DNA from: Anabaena subtropica FACHB-260
GTDB taxonomy: Bacteria; Cyanobacteriota; Cyanobacteriia; Cyanobacteriales; Nostocaceae
Assembly: GCF_014697105.1 (NCBI RefSeq)
Contig: NZ_JACJRF010000042.1
Coordinates: 1 to 47,533 of the forward strand
Direction of reading: 5' to 3'
DNA: 47,533 nt
The notes below the pieces were generated by a model that made no database searches, was not told the DNA's origin, and worked only from the letters and a program-made list of their open reading frames with translations. Below are positions 44,553 to 47,533 of this stretch, piece after piece (the stretch's first letter is position 1; every line of letters begins with the position of its first letter). The position numbers and the translations under genes are program-made.

Positions 44553-46112
44553 TTAGGCAATGTCGCTGGCTTCTGAAGTTGTAGCCAATTGTAATGGTAA
44601 GGTTACTAGATAACGATGTCCTGATTCTGGTGAACCTTGAATAGAAATTTGTCCACCATGCAATTCTGCCAATTGACAACTTAACAATAAACCCAAGCTT
44701 TCACGAGATAAATTACCTTTACTTTTAGTTAAATCGCCATCAGGATTAATAGCCAAGAGATCAGAATAAGAATCAGCCAAAGTTTGTAACTTCTCCAGTG
44801 TAACTGGTAAACTTCCTACTTCTTCTTGAGGTTCAGGAGGCATACTGTAAATAGCAGCTTCGCTTGTCAAATCCATGAGAGATAATGAATTGAGACGGAA
44901 GTAGGGATCAACATCAGTAATACCGTCGCCTAACCAAGGGTGAGAAACCCAAACAGTAATATTGAGCGTATTTTCTTTATATGAGACATGAATACGCACA
45001 ATACTGCCAGTAGCAGAAAATTGAATCACACTGAAAATCAAGTGATACAGCATTTGCCGAACTTTGTCTTTGTCTAAAGGCCAAATACGGCTACGTCCTG
45101 GTTCTATAGACAAACGAATGTCTTGTTCACGACGGTTAGCTGCTTCTTCTAAAGTATTAATAGCTTGTTGACACAGCATTTCAATATCTACAGGAGCAAG
45201 ATTGAGTACACTGGGATTTTCATCTATTGCTCCTAGTTCGGTAATTTCATTTACCAACGAAAGTAAATACCGGCCACTGTGTTGGATGATATCTAGATAT
45301 TCTCTCTGCTTGGTTGTCAATGGTCCATAAATCTCACGTCCTAAAACACTTGCCATCCCTAATACGGATGTTAAGGGTGTACGTAATTCTTGAGTGAGTT
45401 GCGCCAAAAGTTCTATCTTTACTTGTCTTTTTGAATGAGAGTCTTTTTCTACACTAGGTGGAGTGACTTTAATCTCACTGACTTCGTCATGAAGTATGAA
45501 AGTGGGAGCATTTTTGAAGCTACTTGGCTCTGATTTTCCTTGCATCAGTAGGCAATTGCGCTCAAATTCACTCATGCTCCAACGAGCAATGATTTGCAAA
45601 AACTCAATATCTCTGGTTGTAAAATTGCGTGGTACCAAATCCATAACCGCTAATGCACCAAGGCAATTTCCAGCAGCATCAATTAAGGGCGCGCCTAGAT
45701 AAGCACGAATGCCATAGTCTTTTATTAACTTACCTGTTACAAGTTTAGGTTCTGAGATTTTCTGAGTATCATTTATAATCAGTACTTGATGACTCTCTAC
45801 TACTTGAGTGCAGAACGATTCCTGGCGTAACAACTGACGGTTTTGGGCTAGATGATTCATCAGTCCTAGCCTAGATAAGCCTACTGCCGATTTAAACCAA
45901 TGACGTTCTTGATCTATAAAACCCAAAATGGAAATTGGTGCTTCCAAAAAATGAGCAGCAGTTTGAGTGGCTTCTTCAAAAACTGGTATCGTTTCTGGTT
46001 GTCGCAAACCTAATTCTGATAATCCTTTGAGGCGTTGTTGTTCTCTTGTGTCTGGAGAAATCCAACCATCCTTGAGGTCAAATAATTTGTTTTCCGGCTC
46101 TACCATTGCCAC
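44553..46112 (-). CDS. GAF-domain histidine-kinase-like protein lacking the phosphoacceptor His
   Basis: A 519-residue protein. Residues about 40-185 form a GAF domain (FLEAPISILGFIDQERHWFK, YLGAPLIDAAGNCLGALAVMD). Residues about 232-300 look like a HisKA dimerisation helix, but the H-box reads LTQELRTPLTS: Gln241 (CAA) stands where His is required. In the ATPase domain the N-box is KVRQMLYHLIFSVIQFS, with Ser361 at the Mg-binding Asn position, and the G1 box is poor (SHPWLGDGITD). The C-terminal G2-like part ESLGLLLSCQLAELHGG is still recognisable. It therefore looks like a non-catalytic kinase relative, perhaps a signal-dependent dimer partner or scaffold. It stands alone, with no response regulator next to it. 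Confidence 0.85.
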   Translation of the reverse strand: MAMVEPENKLFDLKDGWISPDTREQQRLKGLSELGLRQPETIPVFEEATQTAAHFLEAPISILGFIDQERHWFKSAVGLSRLGLMNHLAQNRQLLRQESFCTQVVESHQVLIINDTQKISEPKLVTGKLIKDYGIRAYLGAPLIDAAGNCLGALAVMDLVPRNFTTRDIEFLQIIARWSMSEFERNCLLMQGKSEPSSFKNAPTFILHDEVSEIKVTPPSVEKDSHSKRQVKIELLAQLTQELRTPLTSVLGMASVLGREIYGPLTTKQREYLDIIQHSGRYLLSLVNEITELGAIDENPSVLNLAPVDIEMLCQQAINTLEEAANRREQDIRLSIEPGRSRIWPLDKDKVRQMLYHLIFSVIQFSATGSIVRIHVSYKENTLNITVWVSHPWLGDGITDVDPYFRLNSLSLMDLTSEAAIYSMPPEPQEEVGSLPVTLEKLQTLADSYSDLLAINPDGDLTKSKGNLSRESLGLLLSCQLAELHGGQISIQGSPESGHRYLVTLPLQLATTSEASDIA

Positions 46113-47000
46113 CGCTACCTTAATAAATGCTCGATAATGTAATTTATATAACCGCTAACGCTGGGTTATTATGTCCTATTTTTAAGCATTCCCCAATTTA
46201 ACTGCTGATAAACAATTTGGGAACAAAAATTTTCTACCCCTGACAAAAATAGTGTAAATGGTTGTGTATTATGTCCTCATAGTAAATATTGCACGACAGT
46301 ATAATGCCTTAAATACTGTTTGTGCTTTAAATACAGAACAGTGTTAGTCCACATTAAAATCAAGTATAAAAAAATACTATTTGCCCAATATTTTTAACTA
46401 CAGCAGCCAAAATAATAAACTCGGATTGTAAATTACATATTTCACTCAGTAGCAGACTGTGGTATTTCTTTACATAGCCGTTCTCAATTATATGAGATAT
46501 ACCATAACCTCTAGCTCCTGATTTCAACGAAATGTACTTGACTAATTAGTATTAGTAAATAATTTTGCCAAATTACTTCAGTTGAGCAAAATGTATTGAA
46601 AAAAAATTTAAGAATCAGAATCAATTCGTAGGGGATTCAGAGCCAGCGCTAATTTTAGACTTTGGTGAAGCATATCTATTCTCAAAAGACAGCGCTGTTT
46701 ACTTATCATACTTACTGATAAAGGAACATATAAAATAAATGACCTCAAATTGGCTGTTCTTAGGTTGCATCAGTAGAAATAATTTCTTGTTATTGCCGGG
46801 TTTTATTTCACTGACGTACCTTACCTACATAGTGGATATTTTTTAATTTGGAAGTCTCTAAATTCATTTGAGTACAAAGTTCATCAAATATTTACGATTT
46901 TTTGCGGATTATAATTTTTTCAAAGTTTACTGTCATGTCATAAATAAATCATATTAGAACTAGATAAATTACTGGTATTTATTTTTGAGGTTAACTGGCA
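46113..47000. other. Long AT-rich intergenic region
   Basis: About 890 bp without a gene on either strand; stop codons are dense in all frames. Small repeats are visible: TATTATGTCCT at 46167-46177 and again at 46267-46277, exactly 100 bp apart, and GCCTTAAATAC (46306-46316) with GCTTTAAATAC (46324-46334), 18 bp apart. These may be regulator sites for the kinase-like gene. The right end must carry the promoter of the aminotransferase gene at 47001. Confidence 0.45.
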
Positions 47001-47438
47001 ATGACTAAAATGACTATAAAAATTCCTTTTGTAGATTTGAAGTTACAACATCAGCCAATCGAAAGTCAGATACAACAGGCGATTCAGAAGGTATTGCAAC
47101 ATGGAGATTTCATTTTAGGAAAGGCACTTTCAGAGTTTGAAGTAGCGTTTGCCGCCGCATCAGGAGTGGAGTATGGCGTGGGTGTAGCTTCGGGTACTGA
47201 TGCGATCGCCTTGGGTTTACAAGCTTGTAATATAGGGCCTGGTGATGAGGTAATTTTACCCGCTAATACTTTTGTTGCCACACTGATTGGAGTTTTGCAA
47301 GTTGGTGCTAAACCAATCTTGGTAGATTGTGATCCACAAACAGCTTTAATTGACCTAGAAGCAGCAGCCAAAGCAATCACAGCCAAGACTAAAGCGATTA
47401 TCCCTGTACATCTGTATGGACAAATGCAGAAGTGTTGA
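47001..47438 (+). pseudogene. DegT/DnrJ/EryC1 aminotransferase, truncated after about 140 codons
   Basis: The reading frame is 145 codons, whereas the DegT/DnrJ/EryC1 (sugar aminotransferase) family is usually about 365-400. The N-terminal half is intact and typical: PFVDLKLQHQPIESQIQQAI, GDFILGKALSEFEVAFAAASG, GVASGTDAIALGLQA, PGDEVILPANTFVATL and AIIPVHLYGQM. The product stops right after the HLYGQM strand with QKC. The pyridoxal-phosphate Lys, which lies further on (SFxxxKNLG), is missing. The sequence after 47425 shows no family similarity, which fits an insertion or deletion at that point. In an intact form it would transaminate a nucleotide sugar for surface polysaccharide. The remainder may lie beyond the window edge. 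Confidence 0.8.
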
Positions 47439-47464
47439 ATGTTAAGAAAAAGCCAATAAAAATA

Positions 47465-47489
47465 GCCCAAAATATGTTAGATTTTGGGC
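47465..47489 (-). terminator. Terminator-like hairpin at the broken aminotransferase
   Basis: GCCCAAAAT (47465-47473) and ATTTTGGGC (47481-47489) form a perfect 9-bp stem with a 7-nt loop. In the minus direction it is followed by TATTTTTATTGG, a U-rich tail. It would terminate a minus-strand transcript entering from beyond the window, such as a transposase gene. Confidence 0.6.
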
Positions 47490-47533
47490 GAAGGATTAAA
47501 ATATTTTAGTTTAACAGTGATTATAAATTCATT

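Noticed and set aside
46113-47000. Search for RNA genes or a small protein in the longest gap
   Set aside because: No tRNA-like TTCGA loop, no strong hairpin with T-run, and stop codons are dense in all frames.

Overview
The window is chromosomal DNA from a filamentous, heterocyst-forming cyanobacterium of the Nostoc/Anabaena/Trichormus group. Four things point there. The HIP1 octamer GCGATCGC is frequent. The DNA polymerase III alpha gene ends in the N-half of the cyanobacterial DnaE split intein. There are DevBCA-type exporter, HetZ-like, NdhD, IctB and CYP38-like genes. Heptanucleotide tandem repeats of the STRR kind, typical of heterocystous cyanobacteria, are common. No rRNA, tRNA, prophage or CRISPR array was found. 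Most of the window is ordinary core genome with small accessory genes between.

Layout. 1-4.7 kb: hemD (-), a HAD phosphatase, a beta-helix protein with six SLH motifs and a hypothetical gene. 4.7-9.4 kb (-): split dnaE with a structured leader, an easily missed 57-codon gene and a HetZ-related protein. 9.8-15.2 kb: a creatininase-family hydrolase, a devBCA exporter operon (-) and a divergent TetR regulator with an extra C-terminal ribbon-helix-helix-like segment; the shared promoter region holds nested inverted repeats. 15.3-19.5 kb: polysaccharide deacetylase, sugar-type solute-binding lipoprotein, YebC and an Rpn-type nuclease with a GKLE tandem repeat. 19.7-22.9 kb: FAD hydroxylase and ndhD. 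23.1-26.4 kb: a PD-(D/E)XK gene interrupted by one in-frame TAA, a Uma2 gene and a PlsC-like acyltransferase. 26.6-32.7 kb: proS, a GerMN protein, an ArsR regulator, accB, efp and a CYP38-like cyclophilin. 32.8-41.2 kb: Uma2, thiL, gap2, nadD (behind a Fur-type 7-1-7 palindrome), murC, murB, ybaB, a low-molecular-weight phosphatase and a LuxR-type response regulator. 41.7-47.5 kb: smpB, a WGxxGxxG small protein, ictB, a GAF protein built like a histidine kinase but lacking its phosphoacceptor His, and a DegT-type aminotransferase gene that breaks off after about 140 codons.

How the parts connect. Clear functional units are devB-devC-devA with the TetR gene (regulated export), efp-accB, murC-murB (peptidoglycan precursors) and gap2/nadD (carbon and NAD metabolism). 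The most distinctive structure is at gene borders. STRR heptamer arrays supply the stop codon of three genes (creatininase, ArsR, ybaB) and the start codon of thiL. The apparent gap2 terminator lies inside the last codons of the convergent thiL. I found no convincing new multi-gene system. The best leads are the degenerate kinase, the TetR-RHH fusion, the interrupted nuclease, the STRR-gene boundaries and the broken aminotransferase at the right edge.
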